Below, piece by piece: positions 42,856 to 50,887 of a stretch of 64,000 bases of DNA. Position 1 is the first letter of the stretch. The number at the start of each line of letters is the position of its first letter. This stretch comes from JABDKJ01 sp039028335. Its GTDB lineage: Bacteria > Bacteroidota > Bacteroidia > Flavobacteriales_D > JABDKJ01. The stretch is taken from contig JBCCIF010000001.1 in NCBI GenBank assembly GCA_039028335.1, forward strand, positions 1 through 64,000. Reading direction: 5' to 3'. The notes below the pieces were generated by a model. That model had not been told where the DNA came from, did no database searches, and worked only from the letters and a program-made list of their open reading frames with translations. The position numbers and the translations under genes were made by a program.

Positions 42856-44688
42856 CTATTCCCTCAAAAGCAACAAATCTCCACTCAATGATAAACGATT
42901 TCCATTGATATCTAGGTAGTCAATTACCCAAAAATAAGTTCCTGAAGAACAGCCATGTGCTTCACAAGACCCATCCCAACCCAAGGCTAAAGATAATGTG
43001 GTATAGACTTGACCTCCCCAACGGTTGTAGATGTACATGCTGCCTTCGGTAAAAGCATTGATATCAAAAGGCCGAAAGACATCATTATACCCATCACCAT
43101 TGGGACTGAAGACATTCGGCATAGCAAGAATGATTTCGCAAGCATCTTCTTCCACATATACAGAATCTGACTTCAAACATCCATTCTGCGTAACTTCAAC
43201 GCTATACAATCCTTCCTCTGTGACCAAATAGTTTTGATCTGTGCTCCCGTCTTGCCAGAGGTAAGTAGCGTCAGAAATGGCGAGATTGAAAAAGAGGCTA
43301 TCTGAATTGCAAAGAAGTACATCATCCGGAAGATCAATAATAATTTCTGGATAATAGTTTATTTCGATCTCGTCTGAATCATTGCTGCAATGGTCTTCAA
43401 CGCTCACGGAATAGCTGCCTTCTGAAGTAACGAGAAAGGTAGGTTCAGTTGAGTTATCTTGCCATTCGTAATTGGCAAAAGGAGAAAATGCATCCAATAT
43501 AATAGAGTCTCCAGAACAAAGGTTCTGATCTTCTCCTAAATCAATGCTGATTGAGGGCAAATAGTTTACAGAAATACTATCTGTAAACATTCCGCACTCG
43601 TCTTCCATCTCAATCCAATACACACCATCTTCGACAATATTAAAATTTTCCAAGCTACTCCCATCACTCCAGCTAAAGTTGTCGGCAGTTGAAGGGGCAT
43701 TGAGCGTCAAAGTCTGTCCCTGACATAAACTTGTGTCATTACCCAAAGTAAAACTAGCCGTAGGGTTAATTTGAACATGAATCAAAGCAGTGTCACACAC
43801 AGTATAGCCTATATAGGTTGTATTTTGAGTTGGAATTATTTGAAGTATTTCTTCAGTGCTAAAAATCTCTGTTGGTGATGTGCTCTCAGCCCAACCAACG
43901 AATTCATTGATTTCTGAACTCAAAACAATTTCATCTCCTAAACATACATTCAAGGTATCATAAGTGTTTTGACATGCTTTTCTTACAGTAATGTCGTCAA
44001 GAAAGTAATAACCTCTATTCCACCGTGTACTCGAGTTAAAGTCTATTTCCAATTGGGGAATGACTGCAAAGTTTCCTATCGTCAAATATTCAAATTCCTC
44101 TGTAGCTACGAACGTTCCACTTATTTTTTGCCACTGTTCACTTTCATAAATCACATTTGTCTCAACTACTTGAGGTTCCACTATTAGTGGGTCGCAGTCT
44201 AAAGGGAAATTGAAAGAATCTTGAGTGAAATAAAATCCCATATAATTTGTGAAAAAAGCACATGAATCTGCATGTGAAACATACATCTCGGCATAGTAAG
44301 ATTCACCTATCTGTAAAGATTCTTCTAATTTGACAGAAGCGTATTCTTTCCATTGATTGCTCACATTGTTACAGGACACACCGTAAGTAACAACTGCGAT
44401 CATAACATTTCCTGTCCTTGGCGCCTGTTGTCCTCTTGTGTCTTGAAATGCATCACCTGAAAAAAAACAATGTGCAGGACAAGACTCATCGACCAAAAGA
44501 GAATAAATATCCGGAGTGGCTTGTGTAGGCTTGTACCAATTTGTCAGAGTTGTATCAAATGTAAAGTCATTTTGAATCCATCCACAAGGCAAAACCGAAT
44601 TAAAACTCTCAAAACTGTAATTCGGAACCAAGTTTTGGGAAAATCCGAAAAGCGGAAGAAATATAACTATGAAAAGAAGTTTAGGCAT
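42856..44688 (-). CDS. Secreted multi-domain protein with type B T9SS sorting domain (gliding motility-associated C-terminus)
   Basis: 610-residue exported protein from the ATG at 44688; the frame reaches 44706, but a TAnnTTTG box at 44704-44711 makes the shorter start likelier. A signal peptide (MPKLLFIVIFLPLFGFS) precedes a galactose-binding-like N-terminal domain (NLVPNYSFESF, about residues 18-215). Three PKD/Ig-like repeats of about 70-80 residues follow, each with a LGxDxxLCxGxxxxL-type start and a Trp-Asp-Gly core. The C-terminal domain (about 525-610) reads NVFSPNGDGYNDVF, IYNRWGGQVYTT, GTYFWVIDY, the CHU_C/type B signal. A client of the SprA system, probably surface-attached; binding target unknown. 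Confidence 0.9.
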   Translation of the reverse strand: MPKLLFIVIFLPLFGFSQNLVPNYSFESFNSVLPCGWIQNDFTFDTTLTNWYKPTQATPDIYSLLVDESCPAHCFFSGDAFQDTRGQQAPRTGNVMIAVVTYGVSCNNVSNQWKEYASVKLEESLQIGESYYAEMYVSHADSCAFFTNYMGFYFTQDSFNFPLDCDPLIVEPQVVETNVIYESEQWQKISGTFVATEEFEYLTIGNFAVIPQLEIDFNSSTRWNRGYYFLDDITVRKACQNTYDTLNVCLGDEIVLSSEINEFVGWAESTSPTEIFSTEEILQIIPTQNTTYIGYTVCDTALIHVQINPTASFTLGNDTSLCQGQTLTLNAPSTADNFSWSDGSSLENFNIVEDGVYWIEMEDECGMFTDSISVNYLPSISIDLGEDQNLCSGDSIILDAFSPFANYEWQDNSTEPTFLVTSEGSYSVSVEDHCSNDSDEIEINYYPEIIIDLPDDVLLCNSDSLFFNLAISDATYLWQDGSTDQNYLVTEEGLYSVEVTQNGCLKSDSVYVEEDACEIILAMPNVFSPNGDGYNDVFRPFDINAFTEGSMYIYNRWGGQVYTTLSLALGWDGSCEAHGCSSGTYFWVIDYLDINGNRLSLSGDLLLLRE

Positions 44689-44703
44689 GTGTATTTTCGC
44701 AAT

Positions 44704-44711
44704 CAAAAATA
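44704..44711 (-). promoter_or_regulatory. -7 promoter box (TATTTTTG) for the type B sorted protein
   Basis: Exact TAnnTTTG match on the minus strand, 15 bases before the ATG at 44688. Confidence 0.5.
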
Positions 44712-44729
44712 AACAAAATGCCTTGTCTT

Positions 44730-45941
44730 TTAGGCTTCTGCACCCTGTTTGATCACACCTAGCTCTAGTCCTACTTTTTCAAAAGCGGCAATGGCTTTGT
44801 CCAAATGATGCTGTTCATGTCCCGCACTAAGTTGAACGCGGATACGTGCTTTTTCTTTCGGCACCACGGGATAATAGAATCCAATGACATAAATGCCCTC
44901 TTCCAATAATTTATCCGCCATTACCTGAGAGAGTTTGGCATCGTAAAGCATTACCGGAACAATGGCCGAATCGCCTTGCACAATGTCAAAGCCCAATTTG
45001 GCCATACCCTCTTTAAAATAGTTCGTATTCCATTCCAGCTTATCTCGCAGTTCTGTCGAGTCCATCAAGATATCCATTACGGCAATGGAAGAGGCCACGA
45101 TATTTGGAGCGAGTGAGTTTGAGAACAAATAAGGGCGTGAACGCTGACGGAGCATTTCGATGATTTCTTTGCGTCCGGTCGTATAACCACCCATGGCACC
45201 ACCAAGGGCTTTGCCCAGCGTGCCTGTGATGATATCAACACGGCCCATGACATCGCAATGCTCAGTGGTTCCCCTACCGGTTTTTCCAATAAATCCGGCA
45301 GCATGGCATTCGTCTACCATCACCAATGCATCGTATTGATCCGCTAAGTCGCAAATGCCTTTGAGGTTGGCGACCACACCATCCATAGAGAAAACACCAT
45401 CGGTAACGATGATCTTGAATCGGTGATTTTGCGCAGAGGCTTCTTTTAATTTGGCCTCTAAATCCGCCATATCATTATTGTTATAGCGATAACGTGCCGC
45501 TTTGCACAATCTGACCCCGTCAATTATTGACGCGTGATTCAAGGAATCAGAAATGATGGCATCTTCTTTCGTGAAAAGCGGTTCGAAAACCCCTCCATTT
45601 GCATCGAAACAAGCTGCATAGAGAATAGTGTCTTCCGTTCCGTGAAATTGAGCTAATTTCTCTTCCAGCTCTTTGTGAATGTCTTGCGTGCCGCAAATAA
45701 AGCGCACAGAGGACATGCCATAGCCATGAGTGTCTAAAGCCTTTTTCGATGCTTCAATGACACTGGGATGACAGGAAAGACCCAGATAATTATTGGCACA
45801 GAAATTAATGACTTCATCTCCGGTATTCACTGAAATATCCGCTCCTTGAGGACTCGTGATTACCCGTTCTTTTTTGAAGAGACCTGCTTCAGTGATTTCT
45901 TGCAATTCTTGTTGAAGGTGTTCTTTAATTTTTCCGTACAT
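44730..45941 (-). CDS. kbl: Glycine C-acetyltransferase (2-amino-3-ketobutyrate CoA ligase)
   Basis: PLP enzyme of fold type I that cleaves 2-amino-3-ketobutyrate with CoA to glycine and acetyl-CoA in threonine breakdown. 403 residues. NFCANNYLGLSCHP near the N-terminus, DECHAAGF near residue 210, and the PLP lysine in TLGKALGGAMGGYTTG near residue 245 are characteristic of the alpha-oxoamine synthase group. The KBL subtype is favoured over KAS or BioF by overall similarity. Threonine dehydrogenase (tdh) is not adjacent. Confidence 0.92.
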   Translation of the reverse strand: MYGKIKEHLQQELQEITEAGLFKKERVITSPQGADISVNTGDEVINFCANNYLGLSCHPSVIEASKKALDTHGYGMSSVRFICGTQDIHKELEEKLAQFHGTEDTILYAACFDANGGVFEPLFTKEDAIISDSLNHASIIDGVRLCKAARYRYNNNDMADLEAKLKEASAQNHRFKIIVTDGVFSMDGVVANLKGICDLADQYDALVMVDECHAAGFIGKTGRGTTEHCDVMGRVDIITGTLGKALGGAMGGYTTGRKEIIEMLRQRSRPYLFSNSLAPNIVASSIAVMDILMDSTELRDKLEWNTNYFKEGMAKLGFDIVQGDSAIVPVMLYDAKLSQVMADKLLEEGIYVIGFYYPVVPKEKARIRVQLSAGHEQHHLDKAIAAFEKVGLELGVIKQGAEA

Positions 45942-46049
45942 AATTTTGAAAGTTAGGGGTCTTTAGATTTGAGTCTTGAGTTCTTCTGCGAAGATATGCT
46001 TTATCTTTTTATTCTTCTCATCCCGACAAGGTATAGCCCAGAGTATGGT

Positions 46050-46065
46050 CCCCAATTCATTGGGG
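46050..46065. repeat. Imperfect palindrome CCCCAATTCATTGGGG
   Basis: CCCCAAT/ATTGGGG around a 2-base loop, in the kbl-gdhA spacer. Its reverse complement differs by one base from the element at 28055-28070. The same spacer has GAGTCTTGAG at 45971-45980 and its inverted copy at 46139-46148. Confidence 0.35.
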
Positions 46066-46073
46066 ATGATTCA

Positions 46074-46104
46074 TAAAAAAAGCCCATCCTAAATTGGATG
46101 GACT
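46074..46104 (-). terminator. Rho-independent terminator of gdhA
   Basis: On the minus strand, AGTCCATCC-AATTTA-GGATGGGCT (9-pair stem with one G-T pair) followed by TTTTTTT, about 65 bases after the gdhA stop. Confidence 0.8.
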
Positions 46105-46169
46105 CTTCAACATATTTCGTTTTCTTGGAAAAGTCCTTCTCAAGACTCATAACCAAGACTCAAGACTGT

Positions 46170-47522
46170 TTACACAACCCCTTGGTCAATCATTGCATCC
46201 GCCACTTTTACGAAGCCTGCGATGTTTGCTCCTTTAACATAGTCAACATAGTCGCCTTCTGTACCGAATTCAACACATTGTCCATGAATAGAATGCATGA
46301 TGCCCTTTAATTTTTCATCAACCTCTTCGCGTGTCCATGACATTCTCAAAGAGTTTTGACTCATTTCTAAACCAGAGGTCGCAACTCCTCCTGCATTGGA
46401 AGCCTTTCCAGGTGCAAAAAGAATTTTTGATTTGTGGAATACTTCAATGGCTTCTGGAGTAGAAGGCATATTGGCACCTTCGGCAATTGCAATGCATCCA
46501 TTGTCAACCAATTTCTGCGCTTGTTCACCGTTCAGCTCATTCTGCGTTGCACATGGCAAAGCCACATCGCATTTAACACCCCAAGGACGATCTCCTTCAA
46601 AGTAGGTTGCGCTTTTAAATTCATCGCAATATTCTTTGATTCTTCCTCTGCGGTTATTTTTGAGATCCATGATGAAATCGAGCTGTAAACGGTCAATTCC
46701 ATTTTCATCGTAAATGAATCCACCTGAATCACTCATGGTCAATACCTTTGCTCCTAATTGAAGGCATTTTTCAGCGGCAAATTGAGCAACATTTCCGGAT
46801 CCGGAAATACATACTTTTTTCCCCTCTAAAGATTCACCTCTTGTGCCCAGCATGTCTTGTGTAAAGTATACACAGCCATAACCAGTCGCCTCTGGACGAA
46901 TCAAAGATCCTCCCCAGTTTCTTCCTTTTCCAGTCAATACTCCGGTGAATTCATCTCTGATTCTTTTGTATTGCCCGAACATATATCCTATTTCTCTACC
47001 ACCAACACCAATATCTCCTGCAGGGACGTCCGTATCTGCACCAATGTGCTTGCTTAACTCGGTCATGAAGCTTTGACAAAATCGCATTACTTCATTATCC
47101 GTCTTTCCTTTTGGATTAAAATCAGATCCACCTTTTCCACCTCCCATAGGAAGAGTGGTTAATGAATTTTTGAAAATCTGTTCGAATCCCAAAAATTTAA
47201 GAATAGAAAGATTCACTGTTGGGTGAAATCTCAATCCACCTTTATAAGGTCCAATTGCAGAATTGAATTGCACGCGAAAACCTCGGTTCACTTGAACTTC
47301 TCCATTATCATCTACCCAGGGAACTCTAAACTGAAATACGCGCTCTGGTTCGACAATGCGTTCCAAAATTTTGTGCTTTGCGTATTTAGGATGTTGAGCG
47401 ATGTAAGGGATAACGGCTTCTGCAACTTCTTGAACCGCTTGTAAGAATTCCTTCTCGTGCGGTTGTTTAGCAGCGACTTTCTCCATGAAAGCCTCTACTT
47501 GAGCTAATTCTTCAGCTACCAT
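46170..47522 (-). CDS. gdhA: NADP-specific glutamate dehydrogenase
   Basis: Converts 2-oxoglutarate and ammonia to glutamate. 450 residues from the ATG at 47522, the usual family length. The frame extends 15 codons further, but a TAnnTTTG box sits inside that part. Substrate motifs include NSAIGPYKGGLRFHP and PMGGGKGGSDF with the catalytic lysine. The Rossmann motif is GSGNVAQFAAEK, and NAGGVATSGLEMSQN is near the C-terminus. The hexameric short (GDH4-type) form is expected. A terminator follows; no regulator is adjacent. Confidence 0.96.
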   Translation of the reverse strand: MVAEELAQVEAFMEKVAAKQPHEKEFLQAVQEVAEAVIPYIAQHPKYAKHKILERIVEPERVFQFRVPWVDDNGEVQVNRGFRVQFNSAIGPYKGGLRFHPTVNLSILKFLGFEQIFKNSLTTLPMGGGKGGSDFNPKGKTDNEVMRFCQSFMTELSKHIGADTDVPAGDIGVGGREIGYMFGQYKRIRDEFTGVLTGKGRNWGGSLIRPEATGYGCVYFTQDMLGTRGESLEGKKVCISGSGNVAQFAAEKCLQLGAKVLTMSDSGGFIYDENGIDRLQLDFIMDLKNNRRGRIKEYCDEFKSATYFEGDRPWGVKCDVALPCATQNELNGEQAQKLVDNGCIAIAEGANMPSTPEAIEVFHKSKILFAPGKASNAGGVATSGLEMSQNSLRMSWTREEVDEKLKGIMHSIHGQCVEFGTEGDYVDYVKGANIAGFVKVADAMIDQGVV

Positions 47523-47545
47523 TTTTGTCGATTGTTTATTTGCGG

Positions 47546-47553
47546 CAAAAGTA
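47546..47553 (-). promoter_or_regulatory. -7 promoter box (TACTTTTG) for gdhA
   Basis: Exact TAnnTTTG on the minus strand, 23 bases before the ATG at 47522; it decides against the longer ORF start at 47567. Confidence 0.5.
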
Positions 47554-47610
47554 GATATTTTAAACAATTCCTAATCATTTTTATATCTTTAGTTTACATA
47601 ACACCAGAAC

Positions 47611-48630
47611 ATGAAAAGATTCTATTTTTTAATTCCTACGCTATTCATTTTCATAAATTTTTCGGCTCAGAATCAGGGACAACTATGTGTGGATTGTTCC
47701 CTCATTGACCCAGATGCTATTTGTCCAACCATATTTGCTCCTGTTTGCGGTTGCGATGGGGTAACCTACAGCAATGATTGTGTCGCCATTAATTCTGCTG
47801 GAGTGGTGACCTATACGGATGGTCCTTGCCCAGGAACAGTCATTGACCAATGTGTTGATGTTACGGGAATAGATTTTGGGGTTTGCGCAGCCATTATCGG
47901 CTATGCAATGCTCAACGGGCAATGTCAGGCTGTTTCGGGCTGTTCGACCATGGACCCCAATGGTAATGATTACGAAATCGCTTTTTATGAGACCATAGAA
48001 GATTGTATTTCAAATTGTGATTGCCCGGCTATGGGTGTTGATAGTGATGACGATGGGGTGAATGACGATGAAGATTGCGCGCCACAAGACCCAACTATTT
48101 ATCCAGGTGCACCAGAGCTCTGCGATGGCCTTGACAACGATTGTGATCAGGAGATTGATGAAGGCCTTCCGACCTTCACGTATTATTTAGATAGCGATGA
48201 AGATGGCTATGGTGTGGCGACTGATTCTTTGATAACATGTTCAGATGTAGAGCCTATAGGTTGGGTAGGAAATATCATGGATTGTGATGATAGCAATCCT
48301 GAAATTAATCCAGATGCTGAAGACATCCCCAATAATGGTATAGATGAAGACTGTGATGGAATGGATTTGATCAATAGCCTTGCTGATTTAAGGGATTTAG
48401 GCGTTCAATTTTATCCCAACCCCAGTTCAGGACAAGTAGTCATTGAAAACAGCAATAATGAGCTTCTGAATATACGCCTTATCGATCTTCGAGGAAGTAT
48501 TTTGCATCGTTGGAATCTAAGCGATCAACGACTTTATTTGGACATTAGTAAATGGCAAGCAGGTATGTACGTGCTGCAATTTGAAACAGCCAATAGTAGA
48601 ATGAATGCTCCATTAATTAAATTGGATTAA
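47611..48630 (+). CDS. Secreted Kazal-type inhibitor / MopE-like protein with T9SS sorting domain
   Basis: 339-residue exported protein. After the signal peptide (to about residue 19) a Kazal-like domain (about 28-72) shows APVCGCDGVTYSNDC and closing cysteines, the serine-protease-inhibitor fold. A cysteine-containing middle region follows, and then MopE-type metal-binding repeats (about 148-255; DSDDDGVNDDEDC, APELCDGLDNDCD, DSDEDGYGVA, NGIDEDCDG). The last about 70 residues (QFYPNPSSGQVVIE ... AGMYVLQFETA) are a type A sorting domain. It may protect the cell from host, predator or competitor proteases; inferred. The stop overlaps the convergent gene by 4 bases. A near-consensus TATCTTTA box lies 19 bases before the ATG. 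Confidence 0.88.
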   Translation: MKRFYFLIPTLFIFINFSAQNQGQLCVDCSLIDPDAICPTIFAPVCGCDGVTYSNDCVAINSAGVVTYTDGPCPGTVIDQCVDVTGIDFGVCAAIIGYAMLNGQCQAVSGCSTMDPNGNDYEIAFYETIEDCISNCDCPAMGVDSDDDGVNDDEDCAPQDPTIYPGAPELCDGLDNDCDQEIDEGLPTFTYYLDSDEDGYGVATDSLITCSDVEPIGWVGNIMDCDDSNPEINPDAEDIPNNGIDEDCDGMDLINSLADLRDLGVQFYPNPSSGQVVIENSNNELLNIRLIDLRGSILHRWNLSDQRLYLDISKWQAGMYVLQFETANSRMNAPLIKLD

Positions 48631-49673
48631 TCAAATAGAGAAAGTTCTCCCTTGTCTACTTTTTGCAGGATTCTGTTCATTCCTTTTTCATCCATACTTG
48701 GCCAAAAAATTGACTGATGATAAGGAAAGAATAGACGATTGTTTCTAAAGTATTGAATGCGTTCTATGGAGCTTTGATAGTCAAATAAGAAAATTTCGAA
48801 TCGATTCGTATTGACTTCTTGGAGTATATCGGATTGCATATTTACATAGGTCTCCAGTGAATCGTAATTTATGTGATGGGTGAAATAGAGCTGTGATTCA
48901 TCAATGGTCAATTCTTTTCTGAGTTTAAAGCTGTGAAGGACCATATGATCACACAGGCGACTGAAAAAACGATTGTCAATTTCGCCTTGTTGAACCTTGT
49001 ATTTCATACCGCGAATAATGGGTCCGACATTCAAATTCAAGTTTTCTTTTAGAATATTTTCAATCAAGTCCATTACCCATTGACCCGCATCTTGCTCATT
49101 AAAACGCTTGGCAATTAAAAATCGATTCAAAGGAAGGATATTGTATACCGCATATTTATTGTTGACGATATGCGGACTTCCTGCAATATAGTTCAGTTCT
49201 CCATTTTCGTATTCCCAATTCATTCCAAAAAGGCTGTCATTCATCAGAATTTCGAAAAGTTCATCTTGCAGGCTTTTGTCTTTTTCGGCTTTGCAGACTT
49301 CTATATCCAGCCAATTATCAGGCGTCAATTTTGCCATGAAATCACTTCCATTTCTTCTATCGCTACGCTTGAGTAATTCTACTATAGAGATTCCAGTCTG
49401 CTGAAAATAGTGACTATTCCAATCGCAAAAAACCTGTGGATCTGGATCTGAATAAAGCATCGCGCAGGCCGCATTGAATAAATCAATAGCGAAGGGATCT
49501 AAATAAGTAAATGCATCTTGATAACTGTAATAGGCAGCTTCAAAGGAATCGCTCAACAAATGTTTTTCGGCAAGGTGAATATGCGTATAGTATTCTTGAA
49601 CATTCGCTTTTTCAGCCAGACCTGTATCGTTTATTCCAATAAGGAAAAGCAAAATGAATACAATGCGAACCAT
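48627..49673 (-). CDS. Exported protein of unknown function (348 aa)
   Basis: Signal peptide (MVRIVFILLFLIGINDTGLA) followed by a mostly helical, acidic mature domain with two TPR-like helical pairs near the N-terminus (HIHLAEKHLLSDSFEAAYYS). I do not recognise the family. The 3' end overlaps the Kazal protein gene by 4 bases in the convergent orientation; dprA lies upstream after about 60 bases on the same strand. A periplasmic location is inferred. Confidence 0.75.
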   Translation of the reverse strand: MVRIVFILLFLIGINDTGLAEKANVQEYYTHIHLAEKHLLSDSFEAAYYSYQDAFTYLDPFAIDLFNAACAMLYSDPDPQVFCDWNSHYFQQTGISIVELLKRSDRRNGSDFMAKLTPDNWLDIEVCKAEKDKSLQDELFEILMNDSLFGMNWEYENGELNYIAGSPHIVNNKYAVYNILPLNRFLIAKRFNEQDAGQWVMDLIENILKENLNLNVGPIIRGMKYKVQQGEIDNRFFSRLCDHMVLHSFKLRKELTIDESQLYFTHHINYDSLETYVNMQSDILQEVNTNRFEIFLFDYQSSIERIQYFRNNRLFFPYHQSIFWPSMDEKGMNRILQKVDKGELSLFD

Positions 49674-49734
49674 GATACTAGATTAAAATTTTATTCCCTT
49701 GACCTCTTTAATTTAACAAGAAATTAACCGGAGA

Positions 49735-50832
49735 TTAGACCAACTCGTATACCTTACCTGGTAAAGAGCGCACCAAGCCATTAAATTCTAAATTTAAAAG
49801 ATGAGCTGATGCCTCGCTTATCGGCATTTCAGACTTGTAACTGATATTGTCTATGGTGTCTGATCCTAATTTGAGAAGATTGATCAGTTGTTCCTCTTTG
49901 GGATTGAGATCAACAAAAGCCTGTGTTTGTATGGCTTTCTGACCTTGCTCTTTTTCCCAATTCATGATGTATTCCAAATCTGAGATATCTGTGAAGATAT
50001 GGGCCTTATGTGTTTTGATTAAGCGATGACAGCCTTCCGAATATCCGTCTGTAACCCGACCTGGAACGGCAAACACATCTCTGTTGTATTGATTCCCAAA
50101 TTCAGCCGTAATCATGGATCCACCGGTATATGCTGATTCTACCACAATTATGGCATCTGACATGCCGGCTATAATGCGATTTCTGGCAGGAAAATTATCT
50201 CTAAGCGAAGGAGTCCCAGAGGTGAATTCAGAAATTATCCCTCCTTTTTCCATCATAGCTCTTGCCGTATTTTTGTGCGCTGCAGGATAAAACTTATCCA
50301 ATCCATGTGCCATGACGCCAATTGTGCTGAGCTCGTTCTTTAAGGCTGCTTTATGAGCTGCAACATCTATTCCATAGGCCAATCCAGAAATGACCAAGGG
50401 ATAATGATCCTTGAGCTTTTCTATAAGCATTCGCGTAAAATCAGACCCATACTGAGTTGCGCTTCTTGTGCCAACTACAGAAATGCACTTTTCTGAATTA
50501 AATTCTACATTTCCTTTACTGAAGAGAATGACCGGTCCATCATCACAGTGTTTGAGCCGATTGGGGTAATTCTCATCCCGATAAAAATGAAGTCCGATAG
50601 CATTCTTCTGAGAGAATTCAAATTCCGCTTCGGCTCGAGACAAAACGGCTTGTGAACTGAGTTTTTTTGCCATTGCACGCCCAATGCCAGGAATTTTTTC
50701 CAAGGCTTTTTGAGATTGATGAAAAATGGCTTCCTCACCTCCGCAATAGGCCATTAATTTCTTGAGCGTTATGCTTCCCGCTCCTTCAAGAAAACACAGG
50801 CCTAATCTGTATATCCATTTTTGATCTTGCAA
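49735..50832 (-). CDS. dprA: DNA-processing protein DprA/Smf
   Basis: Loads RecA onto incoming single-stranded DNA during transformation. 365 residues. A helical N-terminal domain (LEGAGSITLKKLM, GIGRAMAKKL) is followed by the Rossmann-like core: CISVVGTRSATQYG, VISGLAYGIDVAAHKAAL, VMAHGLDKFYPAAHK, FPARNRIIAGMSD and ESAYTGGSMITAEF. A C-terminal winged-helix region (about 300-365) completes it. The start is TTG at 50832. Divergent from the TonB-dependent receptor gene. Confidence 0.94.
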   Translation of the reverse strand: MQDQKWIYRLGLCFLEGAGSITLKKLMAYCGGEEAIFHQSQKALEKIPGIGRAMAKKLSSQAVLSRAEAEFEFSQKNAIGLHFYRDENYPNRLKHCDDGPVILFSKGNVEFNSEKCISVVGTRSATQYGSDFTRMLIEKLKDHYPLVISGLAYGIDVAAHKAALKNELSTIGVMAHGLDKFYPAAHKNTARAMMEKGGIISEFTSGTPSLRDNFPARNRIIAGMSDAIIVVESAYTGGSMITAEFGNQYNRDVFAVPGRVTDGYSEGCHRLIKTHKAHIFTDISDLEYIMNWEKEQGQKAIQTQAFVDLNPKEEQLINLLKLGSDTIDNISYKSEMPISEASAHLLNLEFNGLVRSLPGKVYELV

Positions 50833-50851
50833 ATGGGCTTTTTATCTTTTG

Positions 50852-50859
50852 TAGATTTG
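50852..50859 (+). promoter_or_regulatory. -7 promoter box (TAGATTTG) for the TonB-dependent receptor
   Basis: Exact TAnnTTTG match 28 bases before the ATG at 50888; a TTG lies about 22 bases upstream of the box. It argues against the in-frame TTG at 50867 as the start. Confidence 0.5.
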
Positions 50860-50887
50860 TATTGTTTTGAAAGCAAATATAATTGAA

